From assembly GCA_029168955.1 (NCBI GenBank), contig JAPDOI010000065.1, positions 992,001-1,056,000 of the forward strand: DNA of 64,000 nucleotides, written 5' to 3'. The position numbers and the translations under genes were made by a program. The notes below the pieces were generated by a model. It was not told the origin of the DNA, did no database searches, and worked only from the letters and a program-made list of their open reading frames with translations. The DNA comes from Aplectana chamaeleonis. Lineage: Eukaryota > Nematoda > Chromadorea > Rhabditida > Cosmocercidae. Positions 23,167 to 32,727 of the stretch are shown here, in pieces; position 1 is the stretch's first letter, and the number at the start of each line of letters is the position of its first letter.

Positions 23167-23706
23167 AGGCAATGGTCGCGCTCAAATATGCTCGTCTTCT
23201 TTTCCTCTCTAAACCCTTTTCTGGGTATAGAGTAGTAGAACCTATGAGAAAAAATCGCGAAAAAATAGCTGTTCTGGGCAAATTCGAAGCCCGAACTTTC
23301 TTGTCTGTTGATGGTGGACGAGTCCACCCCACATCATCGGCATCGATGATCTCTAATATCAAGAACATCAGCTGGCTTGAAATTGAAATTGAATCAATGA
23401 ACTTTCGGATTTATGTACACATCTAATCAAAAACATTGGTTGAAGTGCTTGCTTTCATTGTTCAACTGTTTTATTAGGTAAATTTGCATTTATTTCTTCC
23501 TCTGAGTGTCGATGATTTTTGAATGCTTGGCATGAGACTGTGATCTTTCTGTGCACGTGTGCGCGAACTGGAAATTTAGGGTCTTCATAACTCTAATTCT
23601 AGCCCGTTTTTCACCGCGCTACCTTCATAGTTTCTGAGCTGTTTTGTATCTAAGCTGATTTTTGTAGTTTTTTTTTCGATAACGTTTTTCATCGTGACCA
23701 CTGCCT
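23167..23706 (+). mobile_element. TTAA-flanked MITE, GGCAGTGGTCGCG type
   Basis: Terminus AGGCAATGGTCGCG at left and CGTGACCACTGCCT at right, flanked by TTAA at 23163-23166 and 23707-23710. 540 bp and collinear with 3702-4249 through CACATCATCGGCATCGATGA. It is nested inside the 2.3-kb element, giving a relative age. Confidence 0.8.
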
Positions 23707-24283
23707 TTAACTAATTATGATGTTAGTTGCACTAAACACGTAAAATGAAGACATGATAGAAATTCTAATTTTAAAAATGAAATGAAAAATGTCACTTCAG
23801 TAAAAACTGTTATTGAGACGTATGTAAATCTGGTGTTTGACGATTGAAGATCAGGATAAAGTATTAATAACAATCGTGTCATAATATCGATTATCTGTTG
23901 TTTATGTAGTGATATGATAATATTTGATAGTATTGATAATAATGAATCGAGGAGTGGATTCAATCAGCCCCGCGCTATCCTGCGAAAATGACCCAGCGCG
24001 GCGCCGTTGAAGAGTTTTAGCCTCGCGCTGGGGCCCGAACAGCGCCAGGCTAGGATGGGGCGCCGCCTCGCGCTGTTTGCGCCCCAGCGCCGCGCTGTCC
24101 GAATGTCAGAGAAGAGAAAGAAAAATATCGAACCGCCTGTGTTGAAAAAAGTCTTCCATCAAATAAATGGCTGCGGACGCAATTACACCACATACATTAG
24201 ATACGACAGCGGAAATATTACGATGCAAACAAAACTCTGTTAATAAGGGAATAACTGTGGAATAACTGCTTTTTGTTCATTAA

Positions 24284-24769
24284 AGGCAGTGTTCACGATG
24301 AAAATCGTTTCTCTGTTTTTCCGCCTATCTTGAAAACGGCCCCATGCTGATTCCAATGGTGTCTCTGAAATCATACAAGACCTTCTGTGAACGCAGGTAT
24401 GGTCCCTCAAAGATTGAGCTATGGAAACATGGTGGACGAGTTGTCCGAGGCTTGTAACTTCCGTCTTTTGCAGCCGATCTATGCGAGCTGACCTGAGTAA
24501 AGAGAGAAGCTGAGAATGAAGGGAAGAACGGGGCTAATGATTGAAAATCATCGCTCATCTCACGATCTCGAGCATTTATTTGTTCACGTCGGTGGGCGTG
24601 TGATGCGTTTTTAGGGTTTTCAATGCGCTCGAAGTTGCAAGTTCGGGCTCTTTTGGGGCTCTTCCTGGCTCGTTTTCATGCGTTCTTTCGACGTTAACGT
24701 TACAGAGTGTCTCTCCACTACCCAATCCCAGTGGAATTTCGAAAACTTTTTTCATCGTGAACACTGCCT
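24284..24769 (+). mobile_element. TTAA-flanked MITE, GGCAGTGTTCACGATGAAAA type
   Basis: The termini AGGCAGTGTTCACGATGAAA and TTTCATCGTGAACACTGCCT are perfect 20-bp inverted repeats, flanked by TTAA at 24280-24283 and 24770-24773. 486 bp. The right TTAA is a few bases from the end of the IST1-like sequence, so the insertion may have removed or replaced that gene's normal 3' end. Confidence 0.85.
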
Positions 24770-24776
24770 TTAAATC

Positions 24777-25713
24777 TTAGTAATTAGATTCTAGAGAATT
24801 AATCTTTATGAAGCATAATGCAAAGTTGGCATAAAGGATTCGCTGAGTGACACCTAAACACAAAATTTGCGGAATCGGGGCACAACACATCATTTTTTCT
24901 TCAAATTGTCTAACGAGCTCATCGAAGTCCGAATCAGTTCCACCTCCACCTCCACTGTTATTTTGGCCACCAGTAAACGTGCTCGGAGACTCCGGGAATG
25001 TCAGATCATTTCCGTCGTCAGCTAGATTCTTCAGCGTTTGTGGTGGAGCTGATGGTACATTACTTGTCGCATGTGGTGGCACAATGGGCTTCTTCTCGTT
25101 GACTACCGTTGATTCAGCGCCGGATACTTTGGGCCGCCTTGAGCTGCGTATGTGGAGCCATCCTGACCTGGATAGATAGGTAAGCCATTCGGTCCAACCT
25201 TAGGTAGCTGCATCATGCCTGGAGGTGGCTCAGCATTTGACATCGGGTTGCTAAAGTCTTCATGAGAAGAAGGTCTAAGATTCGGCACTTCGTATATGTG
25301 ACCTCCGTTGCCACCACTTCCGAAGTCATCCCCTGGTCCTGGTGGAGGAGGCGGTGGATGGAAAGGAGGCAACGGCGCCCCAATGTTGATCAGGAGGCAT
25401 ATTCCAGCCGTATACGAAGCGCTCTGATGGTGGAGGTGGTGGCGCTCCAGGTGGTCCACCTGCAGCAGGCGCTCCAGAATTGAACCCTGTGGCACCAGCC
25501 TGCTTGAAATCAATCAGCTTTTCTCCGCCTGGGAAACTTCATCATCTCGCATCACATCCGGATCCGGCGTAAATGGAACACCAGCACTTGATGCAATCTC
25601 GATCATGTACCTCTCCACCATCGGAGGTGCAGTGACAGAGAGCTTCTGAACCAGCTTTGGTGAAACTATGCCAAAGTCTTCGCAAACGACCCCAAGACTT
25701 TTGGCCGCCAATC
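24777..25713 (-). pseudogene. ist-1: IST1 homologue, C-terminal part, three frame breaks
   Basis: IST1 binds ESCRT-III (CHMP1) and the MIT domains of VPS4-type ATPases during endosomal sorting and cytokinesis. The first exon seen is entered from TTTCTTTAG at 25714. It encodes the end of the IST1 core helical domain (KLSVTAPPMVERYMIEIA, then a segment reading VPFTPDPDVM), which matches the family's VERYLIEIA/VPYEPD signature. A Pro/Gly-rich linker follows, then DSDFDELVRQFEE, the C-terminal MIT-interacting motif. The linker is split between frames at three places (near 25527, 25395 and 25125), each at or beside a homopolymer run, e.g. an AAAA where the family needs AAG CTG. The N-terminal exons were not found in the window, and after the MIM the frame runs 30 unusual residues to a stop beside a MITE. 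It could be a decayed copy, or a real gene with assembly indels. Family assignment is firm; functional state is not. Confidence 0.72.
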
Positions 25714-25716
25714 CTA

Positions 25717-26237
25717 AAGAAATACATGAAAATATGTCATTTGATATCTCAATTCACACGCATGCGAAGTAAAATTTGCCTCCGAAACGGGACGGGATTG
25801 CAGGTGTTATACTGGAATTTCCTTCTAGAAAGGTACAATGGTCGGGGGCGAGTGTGACTGAACATCTCTCTTTCTCGAGTAACCAATAACTAGCTATTTC
25901 ATCAACCTTTGGTTTCTTATTAAAACCACTCTATATGTCTAACAATATGTAGTAGTGACTAACCAATCTAGACCTAATTAGGTTTTACATTTTGGAACTA
26001 AGAGTGATCATTTCTGCTTCATAGGGCTACACTCCTTACTGTTGAGTTGCGGGGTAACCCTATATTTATTTCACTCTAGACAAAATTTATAATTCTCATA
26101 ACACTAACAGTGTTTTTGAACACAGTCTAAGGGCAGGAACGAAACTGTGGTGATTCAATAACATTCAACCTACACTTATCTTCCTGTGGGAAGATTTAAC
26201 AATAGTATTCTATTTTTTTATTGATTCTTGAGTTGAA
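25717..26237. other. Possible intron/intergenic, nothing recognised
   Basis: If the IST1-like gene is real, this is the start of the intron upstream of its last exons. No earlier IST1 exon (helical N-terminus) could be identified here or further right. Confidence 0.35.
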
Positions 26238-27150
26238 TCGACGGCAAAGTTGTAATTTTTTTAGAATTTTGATGCCAAATTATCAGGAATGTTGAAAAAC
26301 GGTTAGCTCCTTCCACGCACAAATATTATCAATATGCCCGAAGTACCATGGTTACACGCAAGGATGAAAAGCAATTTTTCCCAGTTGGAGGCCTTATTAA
26401 TTTCACATCGGAAACAAGGCACTAGGATGAAACCTGAACTACTAAAACGCTCCATTTTTCCACGAAAAAAACTCTCGCACAGTAAAGACCCTGCTCTTTA
26501 ACATTTCAGGTGATGACGATGAGTATTTCATAAGGGTGAAAAGTGACAAGTGCGCCAGGGAAGCGAAATCGTAGCATCATTTCTCATTGCAGCGCCGATT
26601 GTCACTGCGCCAACAGGCCACGTTGGGTGTGACCCCGACGTGGTTCAGTCCACGGCAACGGAAAAAGGCGATTGTGCGTTTGCGCATTTCCACAACGCAT
26701 ACCGTACGTGCCACAATCGACGGCAAAGTTGTAATTTTCTCGGGAATTTCGAAAGCAAAGCATTGGAAAAGTTGAAAAAACGATGAGTTTCTCCCACGCA
26801 CAAACATCATCAATATACCTATAACACGAAAATACATGATAATTTTCTTCGTTATTTCCACTTTTTTGCAATTCCTGATTTTTTCCTGTCATTCCTGCGT
26901 ATATCTACAATGATAGAGTCTTTCGGTGTATCGGTAATGTGTGGCGAGAGTATACTTACTGCATTTCAACGTTTCCAGTGCTTTTTCATCTAGATTCAGA
27001 ATAAATTTACAACGTTGCCATCGATTATTAAGCCACCTACAAAGTGCTGAGGAAAGATACGCAACCGCACAAACGTTTTTTCCGTTGCCGTGTGCTGATG
27101 TGGGGGCGCGCCATTTCCTCCACCATCTCTGGAAATTCTGGTGGTGGCCA
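26238..27150. repeat. Three copies of an exon-like cassette
   Basis: A block reading ATCGACGGCAAAGTTGTAAT, followed about 30 bp later by GAAAAGTTGAAAA-like sequence and CTCCCACGCACAAA, occurs at 26238-26345 (+), 26610-26830 (+) and inverted at 27150-26955 (-). Copies 2 and 3 also share an upstream part (ACGGCAACGGAAAAA, then GTGCG...TTGCG) whose translation is conserved (VRLRI, then IDGxVVxF). The inverted copy ends at a good donor (GTAAGTATA). I cannot name the protein. It is either a tandemly duplicated exon or a repeat with fossil coding content. Confidence 0.4.
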
Positions 27151-27282
27151 TAGTGTATTCCAATCCCTGAAGAGGCTTGAGAAACGGGGGAGGAGCGAGA
27201 TTCCTGATTGAACGCAACACGTAGCTAACGACAGCCCTCTCGCTGCGTCTCTCCCGTTCCTGTCGCCTCTTCAGGGGTTGAA

Positions 27283-29477
27283 ATCAGGGATGTGCGGCAA
27301 ACGATTTTAGAAAATCGGCAAACGGAAATCGACAAAGTTTGTCCGAAAATGGCCGGCAAACGGCAATCGGCAATCGACAAACGGCAAAATAGAAAAATCT
27401 TGTACAAAAACGATACAAATGTTCTAAAAGTAGCAGTAAAAATATTTTTTCTCATGCACATTTCGTATTTCAATAGCCAGATAAGAAACAGTCTTTCAAT
27501 AGTGTGCGCCCGGCTGTCCTCAAACCTGAGCATTTTTGTTCTAGTTCGATAACATCACAAAGTTTTTAAATAATACCACAAGAAGTTTAACTTCTTTCGT
27601 TGGTACAGTACCTGATATAAAAAACAGCACCGGAATGAGCATTCTATTGAACACTGGTAACGGAAATGTTGTGGTGGAAAGATAGTAATTTTTCGAGGTT
27701 CTCTAATGTCAACCCTTTTCGGAATGTAAAGTAGTCATTTCATTGCTTCGTGTTTCAAATTCGAAATTCAAATTCAAGGACAAAATACAGAGTATCGCGC
27801 AATCCAAGTTATGAGGGTGAGCACTCGAAATTCGTTCAAAAAAAGAAAGAGGTAAAGGCGATCCTACTCTTGGTGATTATTTTCTAACGAGCGTGGCAGC
27901 CATGCCGCTCCTCTGATAGAAATCGCCGCTGCGACTCCGCCATAAAGGCTTACCGGCTCCTACAGGCACCACAGCGGCTGCATGAAAGTGCCGCTGCGGC
28001 ACCGCGATCGGTGGCTGCGCCTCTACAAAAATAGGACCAACTGAGAGTAACTCATATGAAATTTATTACGAGCCATACTACAACTGGGCGGGGCCTACGA
28101 AAAAAATGCGCACCTACGCTTATTAGGTTCTCTGTCTGAGAGGAACAGAGGGTACCCCAGTTACTGCGGGCGAAAAGATACTGGACGTGGGTAATCAAAC
28201 TTGGGTAATTCAACCGGCGTCACCACACAGCACAGTGCATCGTAGTCGAGGCGGGTTCGCTGATGCATCCTCGCGGAGCAGGTACGGTTCTACATATAGA
28301 ACCGCTGCGGTACTATCGAGCCAATGTCGTGGCATTGTCGAGGCTCAAGGTTCTGCAACAGAATCGCATCGACACAGTGATGATCGCGGAGCCGCTGCGG
28401 TACTACCGCGGAACTATCGCGGTACAGTTGAGGATCGCGTTACTTTCCCGGCACTGCCACGGCGAACTTCTTCGGAGTTCGCGGCGTACGCGTTGGCGTG
28501 CCTGACGGTGTATTTACTATTTGACAGGAATTTAGATGGAAGAGAATGAGGTGGACAAATACAAGTAAGGCGCACATCCTCGGACAGTCTTGGAAACGTT
28601 CTTGAGAAACTGCTCCACCTTCGGCATCTCTTCCCCTCCGACCTTTTAGATTTCCTTTGAACTACGCGCTAACAAGTCAACTACATGGAATTGGGTAGCT
28701 TTTTCAAGCTTTCCAGAAATATGACTTCTGAAAAACCGCTGTTGTCTCGAACCACCTCTTTCTCAAACTGTTCGCCATCTCTTATTCCGAACTGATCACC
28801 GTCGACTTCGTCAATCCACTTTATAGTCAAGCAGCGAATTTAATCAAAACGGATGTTCCCCACGACTTGTACACCCTCTCCCACCCTTTATTCAGAACTC
28901 CAACTTTCAACTTGGTAGCATGTTTTTCAGCACAGTTGTGAGCGTAATAGAAGATGGCGAAGAGCATAAGCCCAGAAACTGCCAGTGAAGTCCAACATCC
29001 TCCACACGACGCTTCGAAAAACATCTGAAAGAAATTGAGCTCTGAACCCCTTGTGCCTTCCCCTGAAAATGTTCAGGGTGTTAATTCTTTTCCCGATGAA
29101 CCCGTATTTAATTGATCAAGCCTCAGCAAGGAGGGAGTGGGGAATTCGGTACTCTTCCAGACAAGAGGACCCACACGAGCATGACTCTGCAATTCTAGCA
29201 ATTGCTCTGACGTGTCCGTACGATAGGTTACATCAACTGGCTTGAAGTTTTGGAGTGCGTATAGTCTGTCTCTCTATTTTCGAGCCAGTGCCCGCAAGGC
29301 TTATTGGGTTTCCATGAGCATCCTAGTCGCGAAGTTTGTTATCTATTGCGCACTTTTTGCCGAATTTTGTCGAAAATAAAGAAGAAAAACGGCAAACGAC
29401 AATCGACAAAAATCGTCCAGAAACGGCCGACAAACGGCAATCGGCAACCGGCAAATGGCAATTGCCGCACATCCCTG
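27283..29477. mobile_element. hAT-type non-autonomous DNA transposon, second family
   Basis: The termini CAGGGATGTGCGGCAA and TTGCCGCACATCCCTG are perfect 16-bp inverted repeats. The flanks are GTTGAAAT (27275-27282) and GTTGGAAT (29478-29485), an 8-bp duplication with one mismatch. Subterminal arrays of CGGCAAACGG/CAATCGACAAA heptamer-like repeats occupy about 120 bp at each end (27290-27400 and 29385-29470), parallel in layout to the TTACGAA arrays of the element at 9838. 2195 bp. The interior contains CCGCTGCGG-rich hairpins (27900-28030, 28260-28510) and a possible small gene (28681-29024). No transposase. Confidence 0.82.
28681..29024 (-). CDS. Possible small single-pass membrane protein inside the hAT element
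   Basis: The frame starts with an ATG placed directly after AATTTCTTTCAG, an ideal acceptor for cis- or SL trans-splicing. Exon 1 (29024-28905, 40 codons) has a short Cys-rich N-terminus, a hydrophobic helix (LAVSGLMLFAIFYYA) and a basic tail. An 86-nt intron (GTTGGAG...CTATAAAG, weak acceptor) would join in phase to 28818-28681 (45 codons plus TAG), which is acidic and protein-like (EVDGDQFGIRDGEQFEKEVV). The product would be about 85 residues. I do not recognise it. Lying between hAT termini, it could be a gene fragment captured by the element or the tail of a host gene into which the ends fell. The weak second acceptor is the main doubt. Confidence 0.33.
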
Positions 29478-29500
29478 GTTGGAATACGCGATGGCCACTA

Positions 29501-29797
29501 CCCGGGAAATCGTGGTTGTTACATGTAGGCGATCTGCAGGTCGAGCGCCGGAGTCTGACCGTCCGCGTCACTCTTGTCTTCTATGACGCAGCAAGACGTC
29601 TACGATGGGTTTGTCCCTTCACAACACAACAGAAAGTGCAAAACTTCGCGAATAAGCCACATCACCTTGAAGTCACATCACATCGTGCAAAACGTGACGA
29701 AACTTGGCTTCGAGGTGACAACGGGAGGCTAATTCGCGCTCCATATTGCAACAGGAAGAAGTTGTGGGCCCCAGGTGACAACCGAGATTTCCTGAGA
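29501..29797. mobile_element. TA-flanked MITE, short relative of the insert in the LTR
   Basis: The left end CCCGGGAAATCGTGGTTGTT and right end GTGACAACCGAGATTTCCTG are inverted repeats next to TA on each side. The right 125 bp aligns with 51065-51189 (CGTGACGAAA, GGCTTCGAGGT, ACAGGAAGAAGTTGTGGGC), and the left end with 49326-49400 (GATCTGCAGGTCG, GGAGTC). It is thus a roughly 297-bp copy of the family whose 1.86-kb relative split the LTR. TA flanks suggest the Tc1/mariner group. Confidence 0.65.
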
Positions 29798-29836
29798 TAG
29801 CAACATCTTTGGAAAAAACTGAAAAGACCCTGTAGC

Positions 29837-30000
29837 ATGTTTCCTAGCGTAGAAATCACATGAACGCATCTAAGAAGACGCCGAAAATTGACGGATTACA
29901 CGTTATGATGTGCCTTCGATTAAGGCGCTGGAACGCTTTTGAAGAGAATCGTAGCTGTCATGTTAAATTCCGAATTCCAGAAAAATTTTTTTCCTAGAAA
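29837..30000 (+). repeat. Dispersed repeat, second copy at 57861-58030
   Basis: GTAGAAATCACATGAACGCATC, TACACGTTATGATG and AAGGCGCTGGAACGC recur with moderate divergence in the same order at 57861-58030. Ends are not defined and no coding is seen. Confidence 0.55.
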
Positions 30001-30302
30001 GGTATACTTAATGTGAAGTGGCCTTTCTGTGCAAGTATCCTAAATTTGTTAGAAAGCGTTACCGGATGGCTGCAGTTTGTCGATCTCGAATCTCACTAAG
30101 GATTGAAAAGTGAAGGAGAGCTCACCTTTCGAAGTATACATACTCGAGGAGCGTAAGGAAGAAGATTTCTACTCGACAGGGAGTAGAAGGTTGTACATTG
30201 TTTTCGAGAGGTATTTTCCAAGATTTCACCTCGTGTATATTTCTGCTCGACCGTCGTCCAGAACATGATCAAAAGGTCACTGCCCTCAGTCTGTCGCCTT
30301 AA

Positions 30303-30779
30303 AGACACAGCACGACCTCAGAACCGTTCTCCCGTTTTTCTGCCTATCTTGAAAACGGTCCCACGATGGTTCCAATGATGTCTCTGTAATCTTACAAGAC
30401 CCCCTGGCGACGGAGTTACGCCCCCTTGAAAATTGAGCTGCGGAAGCATGGTGGATGAGTTGTCCGAGGTTTGTAACGTCCTTCATTTGCAACCAATGTA
30501 TGCGAGCCGACCTGAATGTAGAGAAAGGCCAAGAGTGGAGGGGAGAACGGGGCTACTGATGGGAAACCATGCCCCATCTCGCCACTGTTGAGCTCAACAG
30601 ATCGCAAAAGGGGCGTGCCAAAGTGGCTTCCCGATGTGGGCGCCCCAGGGTGGCTTCCTTCTATATCTCGCTTACTCGAAGGAATCGAGAGCTCACACTT
30701 GGCAGGTGTTATACAGATTGGGTCTACTTCACAAATATGCGGACATCTCAGATTTCGTCCTTGAGCTTTGACTGTGCCT
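30303..30779 (+). mobile_element. TTAA-flanked MITE, AGGCACAGTC type
   Basis: It starts AGACACAGCACGACCTCAGA after TTAA (30299-30302) and ends CTTTGACTGTGCCT before TTGA (30780-30783). The interior matches 43535-44009 closely, including GGGGCGTGCCAAAGTGGCTTC. 477 bp. The next element starts at the far side of the same four-base site. Confidence 0.75.
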
Positions 30780-30783
30780 TTGA

Positions 30784-31219
30784 AGGCAGTGTACACGATA
30801 AATTTCACTTCCGGAATCTACACGGTTTACGGAAAGTCTGGGGCCCTTCATAGCGAGGCATGGTTATAGAGGCGTTTTTGAGCCGAAATAGGCCCTCCCT
30901 TGTTTACGTTGACTTTTGAGCGTGGAGGAATTGACCGCTATGAAGGATGATGCCTATCAGTGCAATAGAGCGATCAGCTCACTTATAGGCACTTCCTTGA
31001 CTTGATCATTCCTGTAAACTGTGTGTTCATTCATTCACATCGAGGGGCGGTACTGGAGCAAGGGGCAATTCTGGAACACCAAAACGCTTGTTTGATACCG
31101 TTATTTTCCCACTCCTGGCTCGTTTTCTACCGTTCTTTCGACACTGGGAGCATTGGATCCTTCTCGCCTATAATTTCACTGCGGAAAGTCAATTAGGATG
31201 ATCATCGTGAGCACAGCCT
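30784..31219 (+). mobile_element. TTAA-type MITE abutting the previous copy
   Basis: It begins AGGCAGTGTACACGAT directly after the TTGA that closes the neighbouring element and ends ATCGTGAGCACAGCCT before TCAA. The interior (GACTTTTGAGCGTGGA, CCTGGCTCGTTTTCTACCG) matches the truncated copy at 34265-34683 and the second half of 24284-24769. This is the second back-to-back pair in the window. Confidence 0.65.
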
Positions 31220-31223
31220 TCAA

Positions 31224-32264
31224 TACGGTGATATTTTATAAGGGTGGGAAAGAGGTGAATTTGAATGTAGTATTCTAACTCGTAACCAAAAGGCTCATGA
31301 CTAAGGCTTGCGACCTGTTACTTCTATAAAAAACTTACAACTGTCGTTCATCTGGAATGTTCGGCGAGGACCCAGGCTTGATGGAGTTGTCAGAAAATCT
31401 TGTTAATTTATTTTTATTGGTGAGATTCACACTCCATTCATTATAAGGTTTTGCTGTGAAGCTTCCTATTCAGTGATATTCTTACCAACTCTTTTGGATT
31501 CCCGATTTTTTTTTGAGGCTGTTGGTTTTGAAAGAAAGGAGCATACAGCTTGTAACTGCACTGGATTGACTAAGATCCAGAGGAATTCGTCAATGATGCA
31601 ACTAGGCATTTTCAAAGCAACCTACGGCCACGCGGTGTTTTGTGTGGGTTGTAAAATGCTCTAAACTGTCGCTGAGCAAAAAAAACATGGTACCTTTTAG
31701 CAGAAGAATAACTCGGTACAGTGTGCAAAACGTGTAGTTCAGTGTCGATTAAAAATTAGCGATAGGTTCACTACCCTGATCGATGGCACTACATTTTGGA
31801 CAGTCGACGATCGACAATATCAGTCGTTACCTACAAATACTGTGTTACGAACTTGGTTCCCGGATCGAGTAGCCAATATCTATCAATGATCATCTTTCAT
31901 TGTCCGCTTCTGTTCAATGTGAAAAATCGACATTATTGATCACCAGTGAATGATAATTTTGGGAGGAAACCATTTCCAAATCGGGCGGCCCACATCAATC
32001 AAAAATCTTTTAACAATTCCGCAGTTTCTGTAGTATAATCTATGATATCAATTGATGCTGGCCCACAGTGCGCGATGAGTACCATTTCTAACACGGATGG
32101 AACTTGGCTTATGAATATGGCTTGACTGGCAATCGAAGAACTTCCCACAAGAAATAAGGAGAGAAACCCCAGATGTTACTATTACGTAAAATTTTCACAT
32201 GCATTATTGTATGCGATAAATTTTGAAATTTATATCGTCAGTGTCATTCAATTAGGACATTTGG
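31224..32264. other. Intergenic, nothing recognised
   Basis: No gene or repeat boundary is supported. A 63-codon plus-strand frame at 31473-31664 has no supporting signals. Confidence 0.3.
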
Positions 32265-32430
32265 AAGAAGTCTGGTATTTGTGATGTGCTGTTTCATATC
32301 GAATCAACAAAGCGCAGATGGGCAGGTCGCATAATACTCCGGTCCGACGACAGATGGTGTACCACGATGTCGTATTGGTATCCCCGAGACATCAAGAGGA
32401 CCCTCGGACAACCTCCCGCGACTCGCGGAG
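32265..32430 (+). mobile_element. RTE-type retrotransposon fragment (C-terminal end)
   Basis: In one plus-strand frame the translation reads KRRWAGRIILRSDDRW, then SYWYPRDIKRTLGQPPATRG. This is the conserved C-terminal motif of nematode RTE/non-LTR polyproteins (RRWAGHxxRxxDxRW...W.PRDxKRTxGxPPTRW). The frame breaks on both sides. It is a short, dead fragment. Confidence 0.6.
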
Positions 32431-32727
32431 CTTCCGCGTTCAGTTAATCTTTCAAGCAGAAAGGTTTGCCATACTAGATGACTGTTGTTCTTTCCAGAAA
32501 AACCTATCTACATTGAGAAGACCACCGATGAAGATGGATCATCAAGGTATCAAGATAAGGTAAAAGTCGTTCAATCAGAAAGTCACACTCAGCAAATGGG
32601 CGCGAAATCATTCGATCATAATTCATCCTCTCTTCGTTTTCCCGCCGAGAAGCGTTAAAAAGCTGCCAATTCGAACTATTACACACGTCATACTGAAAAG
32701 CAAAATGGCTCGTGCTCTTTTTCGCCG

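Larger units (their letters stand above)
21781..24111. mobile_element. 2.3-kb inverted-repeat element with GC-rich subterminal arrays
   Basis: CTCTGACATTCGGACAGCGC at 21781 is mirrored exactly by its complement ending at 24111, and the identity extends through CGCGCTGGGGC. Inside both ends lie many copies of GCGCGAGGC, GCGCCGCGCTGGGG and CCAGCGC in both orientations (to about 22000 and from about 23960), resembling subterminal transposase-binding arrays. Similar GC-rich sequence continues outside the left end (21610-21780), hinting at a larger or duplicated terminus. No target duplication is evident. The interior contains a possible spliced gene fragment (22169-22463) and a TTAA element (23167-23706). 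No transposase was recognised. Confidence 0.6.

Noticed and set aside
24847..25483. Plus-strand frames of 73-110 codons opposite the IST1-like sequence
   Set aside because: They are antisense to a Pro/Gly-rich coding region whose minus-strand reading matches a known family.
29323..29800. 154-codon plus-strand frame
   Set aside because: It spans the right end of the hAT element, its target duplication and the adjacent MITE, so it cannot be one gene.
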